From positions 55,062,610-55,126,609 of the forward strand of contig CAMTDV010000013.1 in NCBI GenBank assembly GCA_947069175.1: a DNA stretch of 64,000 nucleotides. Reading direction: 5' to 3'. The notes below the pieces were generated by a model. That model was not told the origin of the DNA. It ran no database searches and was given only the letters and a program-made list of their open reading frames with translations. The position numbers were made by a program, and so were the translations under genes. Origin of the DNA: Scalesia atractyloides (Eukaryota; Streptophyta; Magnoliopsida; Asterales; Asteraceae). Below are positions 20,641 through 33,609 of this stretch, piece by piece (position 1 is the stretch's first letter; each line of letters begins with the position of its first letter).

Positions 20641-22015
20641 ACCACGTCAAAACTACCCAGGGTAGTTGTCATCAGATCAATGGCAAAGGTGTGACCCGCG
20701 AGTTTAAGTTGATAGCCGGTTACTAAATGGGTCACATCTATAGATTTACCATCGGCTAGTTCTATGACGTAAGGGGTCTCTAGGGGATTAGGCGTGAGAT
20801 TTAGGTTCTTCCTAAAAGACTCAGATATAAAACTCTTATCCGCACCCGTATCAAAAAGTACAGTAGCAAAATTATCGTTAAGGGGAAACTTACCAGTGAC
20901 CACATTCGAGTCGTTTCTGGTCTCTCCGCGGCCCAGCGTGAATGCACGACCTGTGGCACCTCCTGTGCTAACATTTCCATTGTTGCCATTGTTGTTATTG
21001 TTGTTGTTGTTGTGTTGTGGTTGTTGTTGTTGTGGTTGTTGTTGTTGTTTTGTTGTTGTTGCGAAGCTGCGGGCAGTCTCGCTTGAAATGGGCCGTGCTA
21101 CCACACTGATAGCATCCCCGGTTACTACCTTGCTGTTGACCCTGGTGCTGGTTTTGATTTTGTCGAGACATGATTTCCCCGCGACAATCCTTTGCCGCGT
21201 GTCCCGCTTTGCCACATCGTTGGCAGCGATTTTCGGCGCAAGGGCCGTGATGATGGAGGTAACAACGGTTACATTGCGGCTTTCGACCCGCATAGCCGCT
21301 CGAGTTCTGGGTGTTGTTGGAAGACGGATTGTTGTGACCCCAATTGTTGTTGAAATTATTGGACCGCTTCTGGTTTCCTTGTTGTGGCTGGGCTGATGAA
21401 GACTGTCGAGCAGGTGAATCTTCAAATTTTCTTTTGTTGTCAGGGACAATTTCAGTTGCACCCCTAGGTGGCAACTTCCTTTGCTCTACCGCTTTATCGG
21501 TGACTTTATGCGCCAGCCTAATCGCTTGATGCTCCGTCGTAGGGTTGCTAGACATTACCATGCCCTGGATCTCAGGTACCAAACCCCAAGATAAAACTCA
21601 AGTCGTTTTTCGACGGTGATAGCCAGATCGGGAATAGGAAGACCAGATCATGGTGTTTTGCCGTGTATGCTTCAATTTCAGACCCTACCATCTTGTGGTT
21701 CCATAACGCATGTTCCAACTTTCAACTCTGTCCCGCAGACAACATTCCTCCTTGATTAGGGCCTTAAATTCGGTCTAGGCCATTGCGTTCGCCGCAGAAG
21801 TCCACGCGTTTGGACTTGTGCGTTCCACCAGGTCAATGCCCCATCTTCCAACGTTGAGGCAGCATACTTGACCTTATTAGCTTCAAGGCAATTGCACATC
21901 TCGAAAACCGATTTAGCCTTTTCAATCAAACGGACCAGTCCTATGGGTCCTTCAACTCCCGTGAACCTGCTCGGTTTCGCATCAAGGAACATCTTGTAGG
22001 GGTTAAGACCCCCTC
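20550..22015 (-). pseudogene. gag: E2 gag second exon and protease, decayed
   Basis: The capsid start MFLDAKPSRF at 21992 shifts frame near 21760. The frame 21582-20995 carries …PEIQGMVMSSNP…, two zinc knuckles (CQRCGKAGHAAKDC and CYQCGSTAHFKRDC), then runs into an AAC/CAA trinucleotide tract where it reads Thr/Gln. The protease (FDTGADKSFISESF) is in another frame that reads the same tract as Gln then Asn. The knuckle and protease frames are therefore separated within the microsatellite. Confidence 0.88.
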
Positions 22016-22098
22016 CTGAAGACAGAGGATAGGTAGTCAGCGAGAAATTCTACTAGCCCAACCATTAGATTTTCCCATGAAAATTTAATAATGGTTAC
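22016..22098 (-). other. Predicted 83-nt intron in E2 gag
   Basis: Sense ends are GTAACC and CTGTCTTCAG, with a CGCTGAC branch-like site. Length, ends and frame effect match E1 (7581-7663), although the interior has diverged. Confidence 0.7.
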
Positions 22099-22199
22099 CT
22101 GCTGGTGGGTTTTGAACACCTGCTAGAGCAGCATTCACGTGTTCTTGGATGAAAGCGACCAATTCTTCAGTTGAGATTTCCGTGACGACCGGTTGCCAT
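22099..22199 (-). pseudogene. gag: E2 gag first exon, 8-nt deletion
   Basis: ATG at 22199 begins MATGRHGNLN and then hits TGA. An 8-nt deletion relative to E1 explains it. The later part (EELVAFIQEHVNAALAGVQNP) matches E1 up to the splice donor. Confidence 0.65.
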
Positions 22200-22372
22200 T
22201 TCAGATCTTCGCAAGACAACAAACTACACGTCGATAAATATATATATCCAATATAGTTATCATATTCCACACTTCAATAATCACACAAATTATAAAATTT
22301 CAAGTTCAAACATAAGTGGAAACAAACAAACTAAAGGAAACATAACGGGGATTGGCGAGACGAGTTAGTCAT

Positions 22373-23007
22373 CTATGTCTCCATCTCCCAAGTCGCTATC
22401 ACTGCCGTCATCCTCTGCGCCGTTTTCAGCTTCAACAGCCGGGTCCTATTCCAGCTCTTCTTCCTCTGGATCCTCCTCGAGTCTTCCTCCGGATCCTCCT
22501 TTTCGTCTCTACCAGCGCTGGAGGGGCCGGTGCTGGTGCGGGTACTAGGACAGGTGGTGCTTGGTTCTGCTCTAGTTCTTGAATCCTCCAACTGGACTCA
22601 AGAACTCTATCATCGAGCCAGTCAGCCCTCAGCTGCTCAGCACGAAGATCCTTAGCTAAAATGTTTCGAACTCTCTTATTCTCATATTGCTCTTCCTCGT
22701 GCTTTCCAGTTTTACAAGTTAGCTGATGTATCATCCATCCCTGTGCTTCGATAGTCTCCTGCATTCTCTCTAGCTGTTCCTATTGTTTCCTTAACATATC
22801 TCTAAGTAGTTCGTCCCCCACTCCTAAAGAGTTGACTGGTTCGACCGGTATAGCGGTGGTCGGACGGGAGGACGACTCCCCTCCTAGAGCGAGTCTTTTC
22901 CTAGCAGCTGAGCGTGTCTCCACGCCACAAGGTGGTGAGGGTTCGACCATGGGTGCCTTCCCCAGCGCCCTTAATTATCGAGATCTGTCGGATGATGATG
23001 ATGACAT
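22373..23007 (-). pseudogene. E2 ORF0, decayed
   Basis: ATG at 23007 starts MSSSSSDRSR, then a stop. Homology to E1 ORF0 continues: GKAPMVEPSPPCGVETRSAARKR, a stop at KQ*EQ near 22780, then the coiled-coil region (LERMQETIEAQGWMIHQL…) and an acidic end DSDLGDGDIDD with a natural stop. A frameshift near 22480 is also present. Shared with E1, so ORF0 is ancestral to both subfamilies. 22200-22372 and 23008-23196 have no coding signal. Confidence 0.7.
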
Positions 23008-23196
23008 AGCCTGCTGGGTTGGTGTAGTTAGTTACGAGTTGCGTATATCACAATATACTATATATATCTCACATAGAACAATTGTAGTATAACACATAAC
23101 AAGATATCACAGTTCGGTGCCAACTAAGTCTAGTGTCGTGTAACAGCTATAGTTTAGGTCTACTTTTAATGCAAACCTGGTTCTCTATAGCTAGAG

Positions 23197-23208
23197 GCTC
23201 TGATAACA
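23197..23208 (-). other. E2 primer binding site
   Basis: Sense TGTTATCAGAGC has one mismatch to the initiator-Met PBS and lies three bases inside the 5' LTR. Confidence 0.8.
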
Positions 23209-23211
23209 ATC

Positions 23212-25891
23212 TGTCACACCCTCAATTTTCACTTGCGGAGTTTTACCGCGAGGCGTGTGATCAAACCAGAATCTCAGACACTAGCAGTATCGAACGACTC
23301 TTTATGATTTATTTAAACGTTTTCCAAAAACATTTGTTTAACCATTCATAGTCATTTTCCAAAATATCTTAGTTTCAAAGTTTAGCGGAAGCATTAAAGT
23401 AAAGTAACGGGCGCCAACACAAACGCCAAAACCAAAAATCCCAAACATTATTCGTAAATAAGACTCGATAAAAATGTCTTGATCAAATGCAAGTGAGTGC
23501 ACCTAGCGCTCCTACCATCCTGAGAAACATGTAAAGAAACAAGTGTCAACATTAAATATGAGTGAGTTCACAGGTTTTTATAAGTTCACAAGTTCGGTTT
23601 AAAAGTTTGTTTTTCCCCGTTATCCCTAACCCGGGATAACGACATAGTTCCATTATTCCTAACCCGGAATAATAATGTTGGTTCGTAATTAAGTTCAAGG
23701 TTAACATGTAGGTAGCAAGCCTAAAGTTATGTCACAAAAGAGTTCGCGATCGAAGCTCACTGTTGTTGCCTCAGAGTTGCTAGGTCTATCACTGACCATG
23801 GCGAAAGTTAGGCCAAATTAATCACCCGTTGACCATTCCCGGTCGGCTAGCGCGACTAGCTCGGGTGGGGCTTGTCTGGCCCAGTAGTACTACCATAATT
23901 TCCCGCTATCTAACCCAATACTTACGATCCGAGAGTTTAATGAGGACTTCCGTGATAAAGCTACTTAGTGACCATAACGTATATTAACATTAACTTAGTT
24001 ACCGAATAGTTAACGGCGTTAATTTCGCATAACGTAAAAAGATAGAGTTGTAGAGCGTGTGCATGTTTCTCCCCTGTTGTTTAAAACCGGATAAAATAGG
24101 GGCCGTGAACTCACCTTAAATTGCTCGGTTAGAATAACGCAAAAGAAGCAAATGATGGGACCGCTAATCGCGTCCTAACATGTCAACCGATTTAAGTTAG
24201 TGTGTGAACACACTAATACAAAACCCTACGCATAACTAACACACAATGCGGCACACGTAATAACCAATTCGAAACCACAATCATGCATGCAAAGTATCAT
24301 CATACAAAATAATGATCAAACCAACTTGTCATAAACACAGATTAACTCATACAACACTTTGGTACACACTAACGCAAGTTATCATGTTTCGGCTTGTACG
24401 CTCATAACTGGGCTGCTTTCGAGATTTTTATAAAATAGTTTCAACGTTCCAAAAATTCCAATTTTATTACAGGAGATGTCAACCAGACTGTAGAATTTAA
24501 ACATTTTCAAGTCCTAAAGTTTTACCAATTATTTCTAAACATTTATATACTAGGTTTCAGTCAGATTCGTCGCTTTCTGACTGCAGTCCACTGGAAAAAT
24601 TATTTTAAAATTATCGTTCATCCAATTAACAAAATTCCAGCGGGAGATTTCCGGAAATTCCCGTCTCCAGTTACTGTACAAATTTCGTGACCTACCCCCT
24701 ACAGACTATGAGATCCGACTCGATAAACAACCTGCAAATTTGCAGAATTTACGCAGCTTCAGCTGCTGCACTAAATGACCATTTAAAAATAGCAAACGAC
24801 CTCAGAAAAATATGAATCTAGCTCCATTAGAAGCCTTTTTAAAAAATACACGTTTTAGGCTTCAGAAAATCCACTTTTCGATAAATAATGATCAGGTTAC
24901 AGCCAATTGAAGTTTGCTGTAAATGTCAATCAGCAAACTGTTTTCGACTTTTATCGCATTAGAACATGTTTAAACGATCATGACGCTTAGTAATAATGAT
25001 TAACAACAGGTTGACTTGTCAAATATCATCATATATATCAATATTAATGCAAACCCTAAATATTTATCATGATCTTTATCGCTAAAACGCAGCCTACGAT
25101 TTTAGTATTCAACATAACATCACAACCGCAAAGATTCGCACATTCATCCGAACTAATCATAAATTACCACACTTTTTCATACTAATAATCCTACAAACAC
25201 ATAATCATGATCTTTATTACACAAACCCTAGTGTGAATCGCAAAACAATTAAACCCTAACCATGAAACGATGATGATTAGCGAACCGGGATAAGATTGGA
25301 ATCAATCCGGAAGTTGGAACTTGTGCGACCGTGAGGGGGGGGGTCTTCCGTCGCCTTCTTCTAGGTGTTAGGGTTTTGGATTATTATTTTTTTTGTAAAG
25401 AAACAACATGTATGTGGATATAATAAGAGGGGGGGGGCGACCGCAATAGGGGGAGGGGCGGTTTGTGTTAAGTGGCTTGGGCCTCAAGTTTAGGTTATTT
25501 CCTTGGGCCGCAAGGAGGTGTGGGTCGCAAGGTCGACACGTTTCGCGGCTCGGTTCGGTTCGGCTATTTATTTATTATTTTTTTCTTATTATTATTATTT
25601 TTTTAAGACTAATAATCGCGAAATAAAGGGACGTGATACAATAATCTACAAAATCTACAAACGTCTAATAACACATAGCACGTAATTTAGATACAACCTG
25701 TCTAATAACACATAGCACGTAATTCAGATACAATCCGTCTAATAACACATAGCATGTGATTCACCCTATAGATTCACAAAGTAAGCGTAGTTATTGCGAG
25801 CGTGTAATTTAATTCTCCGAATTAAATCAGCGTATGAGTGAATAACCGTAAAGTAGCGCGTTTAAGATACCTGAAAAACCGGGATGTCACA
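23212..25891 (-). repeat. E2 5' LTR
   Basis: Pairs with 14750-17438. Dyad boxes at 23619-23640 and 23653-23674, G-run cluster at about 25334-25458, 37-bp tandem units at 25663-25773. Confidence 0.93.
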
Positions 25892-26180
25892 ACTTGCCCC
25901 GCAGTGGGTGCCAAATTGTTTTGGTCAAAAATCGGTTCAAGGATAATGTAACCAAATTTGGTTTGTGGGTAGAGTTCTTGAGTGTTAGACAGTAATATAA
26001 TCATATATGAAATGAAAATGGTGATAACATAAGTAATAATAAGGATCCTCGATCCTTAGACTCCCTTCACCATCCACGAAGAATAAGTAATCCGGGTAAC
26101 ATCTCAGGATACCTGATCCACACTTAATAGAACCTATGCCATAACAGTTTATACTCTAGAAATACATTCATGCTAGAAGA
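25892..26180 (-). mobile_element. G4 primer binding site and 5' LTR fragment
   Basis: Sense reads TTTGGCACCCACTGCGGGGC (25915-25896), similar to the TGGCGCCCAC…GGGGC site following the LTR in Tat-type plant Gypsy elements. The LTR end …ACCAAAACA at 25917 is immediately outside it. LTR sequence continues to about 26180, where unrelated sequence begins, so it is truncated. It belongs with gag 13475-14684 on the far side of E2. Confidence 0.6.
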
Positions 26181-26753
26181 CATTTTTGCACTATACTTTG
26201 TCATTAACTTCATACGAGCATACCTTAACATGCACAACGCTATAGGAGTAGTGCACAACCGTTGTTGGGTCTATGTTAAGTAATCTTACAAAACGGTCTT
26301 GTCATTACGACGACAAGATTTCACTAGTGGAATCTTTGGGTTGGCATGTATATGATGCATGCTATTCATGATATGCTATACTTAGTATACATTATTGCCA
26401 TGTGGATTTCTTAAAAATTCTTTTTATACAAATGCTAGTACACTAAGCATGTATGCTCACCAATGCTTTTGTGTTGACATGTTACTTTAATATATATTGT
26501 AGAAGCTTGATGTTGATACGTTGAAAAAGAAATCTGGTAAGAAGGACTAGAAACACATTTGTTTAAATTTATGTTTTGTAGTTTAATTTGTATTGTTCTA
26601 AATGTTGCACTTTCCTTTGAAACGATGTATTACCCTTTGCATGAAATGAAAAACTGTCATTTTATATACTTGTCGCAATTAGTCGTTATTAAGTCTCTTG
26701 CAATATCATTTTCATCTCACTCCGATGTTTCCGCCATCGGTTAGGGTGTGACA
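26181..26753 (+). repeat. Truncated LTR end of an unidentified Gypsy element
   Basis: AT-rich, ends TTTCCGCCATCGGTTAGGGTGTGACA-like on the plus strand (…GGGTGTGACA at 26744-26753), the usual 3' terminus of plant chromovirus LTRs. No partner LTR or interior is visible. The left boundary is approximate. Confidence 0.45.
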
Positions 26754-29690
26754 TTATTTTCTTGGACAAGTAGGTTTAGATGGATTCTTCCTTATTTTCT
26801 TGGGGGCTGCCTCATCAAAGCCTTTTTTTGCCCTACCTACCACAAAGTTCGTTTTTTCCTGTTTCGGTCCTCACACTCTTGATGACTTTTCAAATTTGGG
26901 GCTTTCCCCATGCACATCACCCTAAACCTTAGCCTATGGTTTTTGGTGATATGTGATGTGCTAAAAATGGATTAATTAAAATAACTAAATTAACTCTAAA
27001 ATAGGCACTCTAAGTTCTAAATTTATAACCTAAGAATCTCTAAACCACAACCACATAACCGACAAGTGTACCGATCAATGTAGTACAACCTAAGAAGTAA
27101 TGTATCGAACCGACGAGACTCTATTAATTACGTTAACTAGACTCGACTACTAAGTACTAGACTGACTCGACTAATTGGTTTTTAATTGGAAGGTTTTCTA
27201 ATAACCTAATGCAAATGATTGATATTAACTAAAGCTAACAAAGACGTGAACTTAGATTGGAATGTGATCAGATGGCGGAAGACACACAACCTAGGTCAGA
27301 CTCCTACACATGCATGACACCTCTTACCGATTATGGAATTATTATGGACACCAGGATCTTAGGTTACTAAACCTAAAGGATGACGAACAAGACTCTCGAC
27401 CCTTCTCGATAAGACACTTATGGAGAACTAGAGGATGTTAAATTACCAGCTTTTTAAGATGGATTCCCTCACGGGTTTCCCACTCTGTTAATTAACTATC
27501 CTGAAGATAATCTACCTCACGGTATGACAATCTTAGGAAACTAAGTTACTATGATCAAACAAAACTAGAAAATAAGGACCATTGAAATCCATGAAGGTAT
27601 CGCGTCTTAATCGAAGTTGAAACCCTAGAATTTAAGGACGGTAGAACACTTAAACATAGACAAATCATGAAAACTATTCCTATGGTAATGGTGGACAATT
27701 AACCACAAACTAATCAAAGACACAAAGTAATTGATCAAACATGAACCTATCCTATAAAAGAAATTCAGCAAGGATCATGTGGAATACTAAAACAATCAAT
27801 AAATAAATATAAGCATGCAAACACATAAGATCATATGAAAAACAAAAGTCCTTTAGTTCATAATAAAATCCATAAATAAATCGAAACCAACAATAATGTA
27901 ATCAAAACATTGTAATCATCTTTTGAACTAGATAGTGTGTAAGAAATTAGCCTAACATGGCTTTAAAAACAAAGACAAAGTTGATATAGAAGATATACAA
28001 CATGATTGAATGTAGCAAAAAAAAAAAAGAAAGTGAAAACCCGAGTATAGAACCCAAACATATCTCGAACCCGTGCTTCAAGACTTCAACCTTTTCGATT
28101 CTTGATCTTCGATTCCTTTTTTCAGTTGGAAATTTATGTGTAGGGTCCCAATTCGTCTACGACTATCTACTTATGATTAAGGTTGTTTATAGGCTTAAAT
28201 AGGGTTAAAATATGGGGTTTTGTTTCACGTTGAGCGTCACACGACCTGCATCAAAGTTTTCGTCGCACTGAGAAAATCGTTTTCGTCATCACTTTTTCGT
28301 TTCAACTCCGTTTTCTTCACCGTTTTCGCCTACGGATCCGTAATTCAATTCTCTATTATCTCATACACTTAAATATCCATTTCCATTTCATGAGAATCCT
28401 TCACTATGCCAAAATTCTCCTATGTGTTCGTTTCAGCTTGTTTTTACTTGCGAAACCCTACAAAGCAGAGAAGACATGATAATATACAAAACTATTAATA
28501 AAATGACACAAACGACTTGAATTGTTATACAAACTATACATGGAAACAGATGAATTTATGTTACATCGAATATTCCCGCACATACTCTTTTTCTGTCCAT
28601 CAAAAACCCTGCAATGGAATCAGAACTAGGATCGCTTGTCACAAAAAAAACTTTAAATTTATTAATTTAAAAGACAAAATGTTTAACCACGATTACTGAT
28701 ATACTTATCCACTTAAAACAAACACCGAGTCATCTGGCCCTTTTCATGTAATTACTAAATTTAAATTATTTCATCTAAAAGGTCTCACACTTTAAATATA
28801 CACAGATCCACTACTCCCATCTCAAGCATATAAAACTAAAGGAACAATTAATTAACTATTTCCCAACCGTCTTATGAGAAACACCAAGTAAATTTAGAAT
28901 CATATATATTTTTTCCTTTTATTGAGCACTAAACATTATACTAACTCATAGGTTGTCCAAATTAGAGTCACCATCCCCATTAACGACAACATAAGCTTCG
29001 ACCTTCCATATTTTATCTAACTTAAACTAGAGGGATTCTCGATCAAGGTCACCATCCCAGAGGGAGATTCCAAAGGCCTCGTTATTTTCTAGCTCATTTA
29101 TTCTATTTTTTCCACATGATTAAAAATTCTAGCGGTTTTAACTTATAACGGTGTTCCTTATACTATTGTTGGGGGTTTTGGTTTCCCTATTTATCCTAGA
29201 TGAGTATCCACAAGACTTGATTATTTAAATTGATGGCATTCTTAAATAATCTAGTGACTTTTTAAGTCGGCTGGGCCTACTAGTACATCCCGAAAATTAC
29301 TTCTTTTGTCTAATTTATCTCATATGTATAATATTTTGAAAACCAACCAATCCCAACTTTTCTATCATCTTCCATTATTTGCACAATGTTTCCAAAAACC
29401 TTTTCTATTTTTCAATTTGTTTTTGGATTCTAACTTGTTTTTTGTATTTATCAAAATTTTGTGACTCAAATGACTTACTAAACAGACATAAACCATAGTT
29501 TCCCATCCCCACACTTAAAATCTACATTGCACTCAATGTAGGAATAGAAGCCGACTAAAAAATTAAAATAAATAAGAACAAAAAACAAGGGCAAAATTAG
29601 AAAGGACTTACCCGGTTAAATGATTGCGTAACCTCCAAAAATCTATTCCAATCCAACTCGATCATATAGCATTCAGCTCGCAATTTGCTC
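26754..29690 (-). mobile_element. G7: probable 3' LTR and 3' spacer of an old Tat/Athila-like element
   Basis: No gene. 26754-26950 has a short minus frame rich in Lys/Pro (…DEAAPKKIRKNPSKP…) that may be a gag scrap. About 26950-28700 has the look of a Tat/Athila-type LTR on the minus strand, including CCCTATTTAAG near 28195 as a TATA-like site. At 29480-29520 the sense strand has ATTTTAAGTGTGGGGATGGG after TTGAGTGCAATG, a pattern seen after pol in such elements. Boundaries and lineage are uncertain. Confidence 0.4.
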
Positions 29691-32600
29691 TGACAACTGA
29701 TTGGTATACTCGGTAAATACGTTGGCATCTAAGGAGCAGCTCTGAAATGACCTCAATGGGGATTAAGTAAAGGTGGTACAATTCAAGCCTACACAATAAA
29801 AAAAAGCGAAACCCGGCATTATACTGACTCTAGAAAAACCGACTTAAAAACACTAACTTAGACGCATTATACGAAAATATGACTTAAAATACAGGAAAAG
29901 TGTACCGTAATCATTCCAAGCGCGTAAACTGAGCAAACGGAACAACAAACTGAACTGGGCATGAAAACCCCCTTGTCGTGCGACGCGACGAGAGTTTGTA
30001 AGTTGGCCGTGTGACACGACGAGCTATTTTTCTCCAGTTGACCTTTGTTGACCACGTTGCGCCATCTGGTTCCCCCTCGCACAACACGAGGGGACCTTTT
30101 TCACAAAAAGTTTCTTTATTTTTTGTTCTCCAATGACTTAGATTTTTTTTCAATTCATCCAACTTCGTCCTAAACACATTCCAAGTCAAATTTTCCACTA
30201 GAGAACACTTCAAAACTCTATTTCTACGCATTTTAACTTCATCACGGATCCAATTAGCTACAAAAAGACTAAAACAAGACATAAACCAAAAATCTACAAA
30301 AAAGACTCAATAACCTAAAACCTATGACTCTAACTCAACAAATGGGTCCTATCCTATTCTCTACACTTTCAAACACTTATGAAGGATCATGAAGAGCACC
30401 TTTGTATCCAACCTTGTAGGCTCTAGCACTTGCATTTAAATTACTACCCATTTCTTTCAAAATCTCTCCATCTTTCTCACTACCATTCTCAACACAACTA
30501 AACGCAAGTATAGCAAAATTTAAAAGAAGAATTAATAACCACTAATTCCTCCCCCCACTTAGGCTTTTTCATACCGTATAGCCTACTCTCAAACCACTTC
30601 ATCTCTCTCGCCAACTCATCCGCAAACATACCCCACACTTGCGATTTTTCTCAACCTCCAGACCTAGACTATATAAACTCATAACCTTCTCTTCTACTCT
30701 ACTGTCACACCCGCTTGTAGGCGGAATCACACGGTGTGAAATTGATTGATTTTCATTGCATACGATGTAAGTAAATAACTATATGAATAAAATTTGTAGG
30801 AAGATCATCAATTCCAAGTTATAAAAGTTTACAAGTCACAAGTTTGTTCTTAAAAGAAATCAGAAGTTATATTGTTTTCAAAAGGCTTGTATAAAAGTAA
30901 AGTTTTGACAGAACGAGGTTTTGGATTCCATCTTTCGCTCGAAGGCGGGATATGTGAACAAAATCCTCCAAAAAGATGACATCACTATCTTGAAATGCCT
31001 GTTCTTGATCCATGAAATGCAAGGGTCCACATAGTTGACTAAAAGACATGTAAGTTTGAAAAGTCAACATAAAGTTGGCGAGTTCATGTGTTTGTTTCCT
31101 TTGTATCAAATGAATCTCGAAAACATTTTAAAATCTTGTATTATAAACCGGTATGCGAAAGAGTCTATGAAATTCGAGGATCATTAACGTTTTGCAAGGA
31201 CATTAATATGTGCCACATAAGTAAGCAACTAAACCTTACTGATGATATTCCGTCTCTTCCGATACGGGACCACAAAAGCACCCCTAATAGGCCAAAATAC
31301 TAGGAGTGGATCTTGCCAAAACTCAGTAGATCTACACCTTTTGCACCACGGTCGTTGTGTATGATTAATGGTTACTCTTGTCTATTTCTACTAATGCGCA
31401 CATGATCTAAAGTGATTTGGTTCCATAGCTAAACATACCTTTATTGTAATATGTATTCCCCCTCGTTTGTTTAACAGTAAAACATTGAAAACTTTGAAAG
31501 GAGGGACATGAACTCACAATTTTGCGTTCACAAGATAGTGTGCTTGCAGGCTCGGGTATCCATATACGTAACGCAACCTAAAAGTGTTCTAACTTGTTAG
31601 ACACTTTGGTCTTTAATAGATCGTGTACACGTTGCTCATCTTGAATGTTCGTAAGGTTTGTATTCGTCTTGTTTGGATACCCTTGTTTATGTTTATACTT
31701 TAGTAGCTTATTCATTCATTTGTTATTAATATATATTTCATAAATATATATTGTCATGTATGTTTGTTAGGTATGAATGTGCCTCGCCCTTGATAGTCTT
31801 ATATTGAGTTACTCGCATCAGATTCATCCACCGATCATATGTCTTTGTCACGCATGACTGGGCCTAGCCCCTAGTTTCGTGCTTGTGTCTCACACAAGCG
31901 TCATTGATATGATATATATATATATATTCATGTGTGAAGGGATCTTCGATCCTTATGTACATGTAATCTTGCTTGAAGTGAGCCTCGATCTTTGTATATA
32001 TATTTTCATACTTGAAGGGTTCCTCGAACCTTTTGAGTGTGTGTGTGTATATATATATAAATTCCTTGTTATATATTGTTAAAATTACATATTTTTAACA
32101 TTGAATGTGTGATCTTTGTACATTTTTGTCGTTGAACAATTCCGGAACATTTTCGTATTTAATAAAATCATGTGTTTTATTTGTGAGAATGTATATTTAT
32201 CGTCATTATACAATCCAGGATATTTTTATATAATAAAATCTTGCATTTTATTGTTAAGAATGCAAAAATGTCAATCATTGCACAAATTCGGGCATTTTCA
32301 TGTTCGATAAACTTTTATACTTTATTTATGAAACGTGTAACCGTACAATCGAACGAATCAACATCCATAACATTTCTGGACAAAATCCAAGTTACACATG
32401 CCGTAACGCCTGTATATAAACTAAATATTAGGTTAAAAGGAGTTAAACATGAGAAAGTGCGACAATACAACTCCAGGGGCCAAAATTGTCAAAAAAAAGT
32501 TTGCTTTATCACCAAGTTTGGCCACCTATCTCCAATTTGTGACACATTTCACTCATTTTGCCACACTTAATTTGGTGTTAACACATGTTAGGACCCTAAT

Positions 32601-32768
32601 CCATACTTGGTAACACTAGTCATCACCTCCTTGATCCTAAAACACTATAAATACCCTTTGATTTATCCATTTTTTTCACATCACTTGAAAACACTTCCAA
32701 GCAAAGTGTGAAGTTCTTCTTTCTATCCTTTTGAGAGCTTGTTTCCAGCCTTTGAAAGCCTCCTCTCT
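29691..32768. repeat. First unit of a ~3.08-kb tandem duplication
   Basis: 29691-29937 recurs at 32769-33021, and 30508-32720 recurs at 46205-48393. The order is spacer, spacer, then the first 2 kb of the giant LTR. Copy 2 is interrupted by C4 and lacks the equivalent of 29938-30507. Copy 1 ends inside the LTR. The spacer includes GC-rich repeats of CGTGYGACACGA type at 29970-30095 and no intact ORF. Confidence 0.75.
30703..32768 (-). repeat. Truncated duplicate of the giant LTR
   Basis: Starts TGTCACACCC after tctac, exactly like 46401, and matches the solo LTR for about 2 kb including TATAAATA at 32647-32654. It then ends at the duplication junction. No coding content. Confidence 0.8.
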
Positions 32769-33021
32769 TGACAACTGATTTGTATACTCGGTAAATACCT
32801 TGCCATCTAAGGAGCAGCTCCGAAATGATCCGAATGGGGATTAAGTAATGGTGGTACAATTCAAACCTGCACAATGAAAAAAAAAGCGAAACCAGCATAA
32901 TATTGACTCTAGAAAAAAAACAACTCAAAAACACTAACATAGACGCATGATACGAAAATATGACTTAAAATACAGGAAAAGGCGTACCGTAATCATTCCA
33001 AGCGTGTAAACTGAGCAAACC

Positions 33022-33330
33022 TGTAAGTCCCGATTCGGATATAACACGGTATGACAACCACTAATCGATTGCGGAAACAAAGATTAGAATGAATATAACA
33101 ATAAAGATCTTCAATTAAACAACTTGCATACACCGTATGGTGTCTGATACAAGATTTCAGAATAACAAACTGACTAGCAACTAAAATATTAACCCTAACA
33201 CATGTATTTATACTAGTCACAAAACCCATTAATTAAAACCCTAGGCCCATAAGGCTCTAGGAAGCCCATTCTCCCAACCTTAGCCCAACATGCAACACTA
33301 ATGTGTAAACCTTTCAGCTAGGGCCCAACA
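33022..33330 (-). repeat. C4 3' LTR (309 bp)
   Basis: Plus-strand TGTAAGTCCC to GGGCCCAACA. Sense TATAAATA at 33212-33205. The polypurine tract AGGGGAGAT is adjacent at 33331-33339. Confidence 0.85.
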
Positions 33331-33342
33331 ATCTCCCCTAGG
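33331..33342 (-). other. C4 polypurine tract
   Basis: Sense CCTAGGGGAGAT directly precedes the LTR start TGTTGGGCCC. Confidence 0.75.
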
Positions 33343-33609
33343 TTTACAACATTTGGCATTTAATTCTTTGGTAGCTTATCAACTCCCATTCTTCCAGTTA
33401 TAATCCCAGCAACTGCTGCCGTCCAATCCTTAGCACATGCTTCATATAACTCTGCAGTTTGAATTTGATTCGCTGCTAGAACTTGCAGGTCTTCATCATG
33501 AAAGCTCACTAGATTAACAACATCATTCACTCAAAATTCTTTCTCTTTAGTAACAATCGCCACACTCCCAACCTTCAGATCATACATCCAAAAACTAAAA
33601 TTTTCAAAA

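Larger units (their letters stand above)
14750..25891 (-). mobile_element. E2: second Tekay-like Ty3/Gypsy element, structurally complete, genes decayed
   Basis: LTRs 14750-17438 and 23212-25891 bound a minus-strand interior with ORF0, gag (predicted intron), protease, RT, RNase H, integrase and chromodomain-like tail in the same order as E1 and clearly homologous. Every gene has frameshifts. LTRs differ by several small indels (2689 versus 2680 bp) and many substitutions, so it is older than E1. It lies in the G4 leader, between PBS and gag. Confidence 0.92.

Noticed and set aside
20794..21396. 200-residue plus-strand ORF with Leu/Cys runs
   Set aside because: Antisense of the E2 gag-protease linker; the runs come from the trinucleotide tract.
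28002..28202. Short plus-strand ORF with a Lys run
   Set aside because: Isolated, AT-rich, within LTR-like sequence, no family resemblance.
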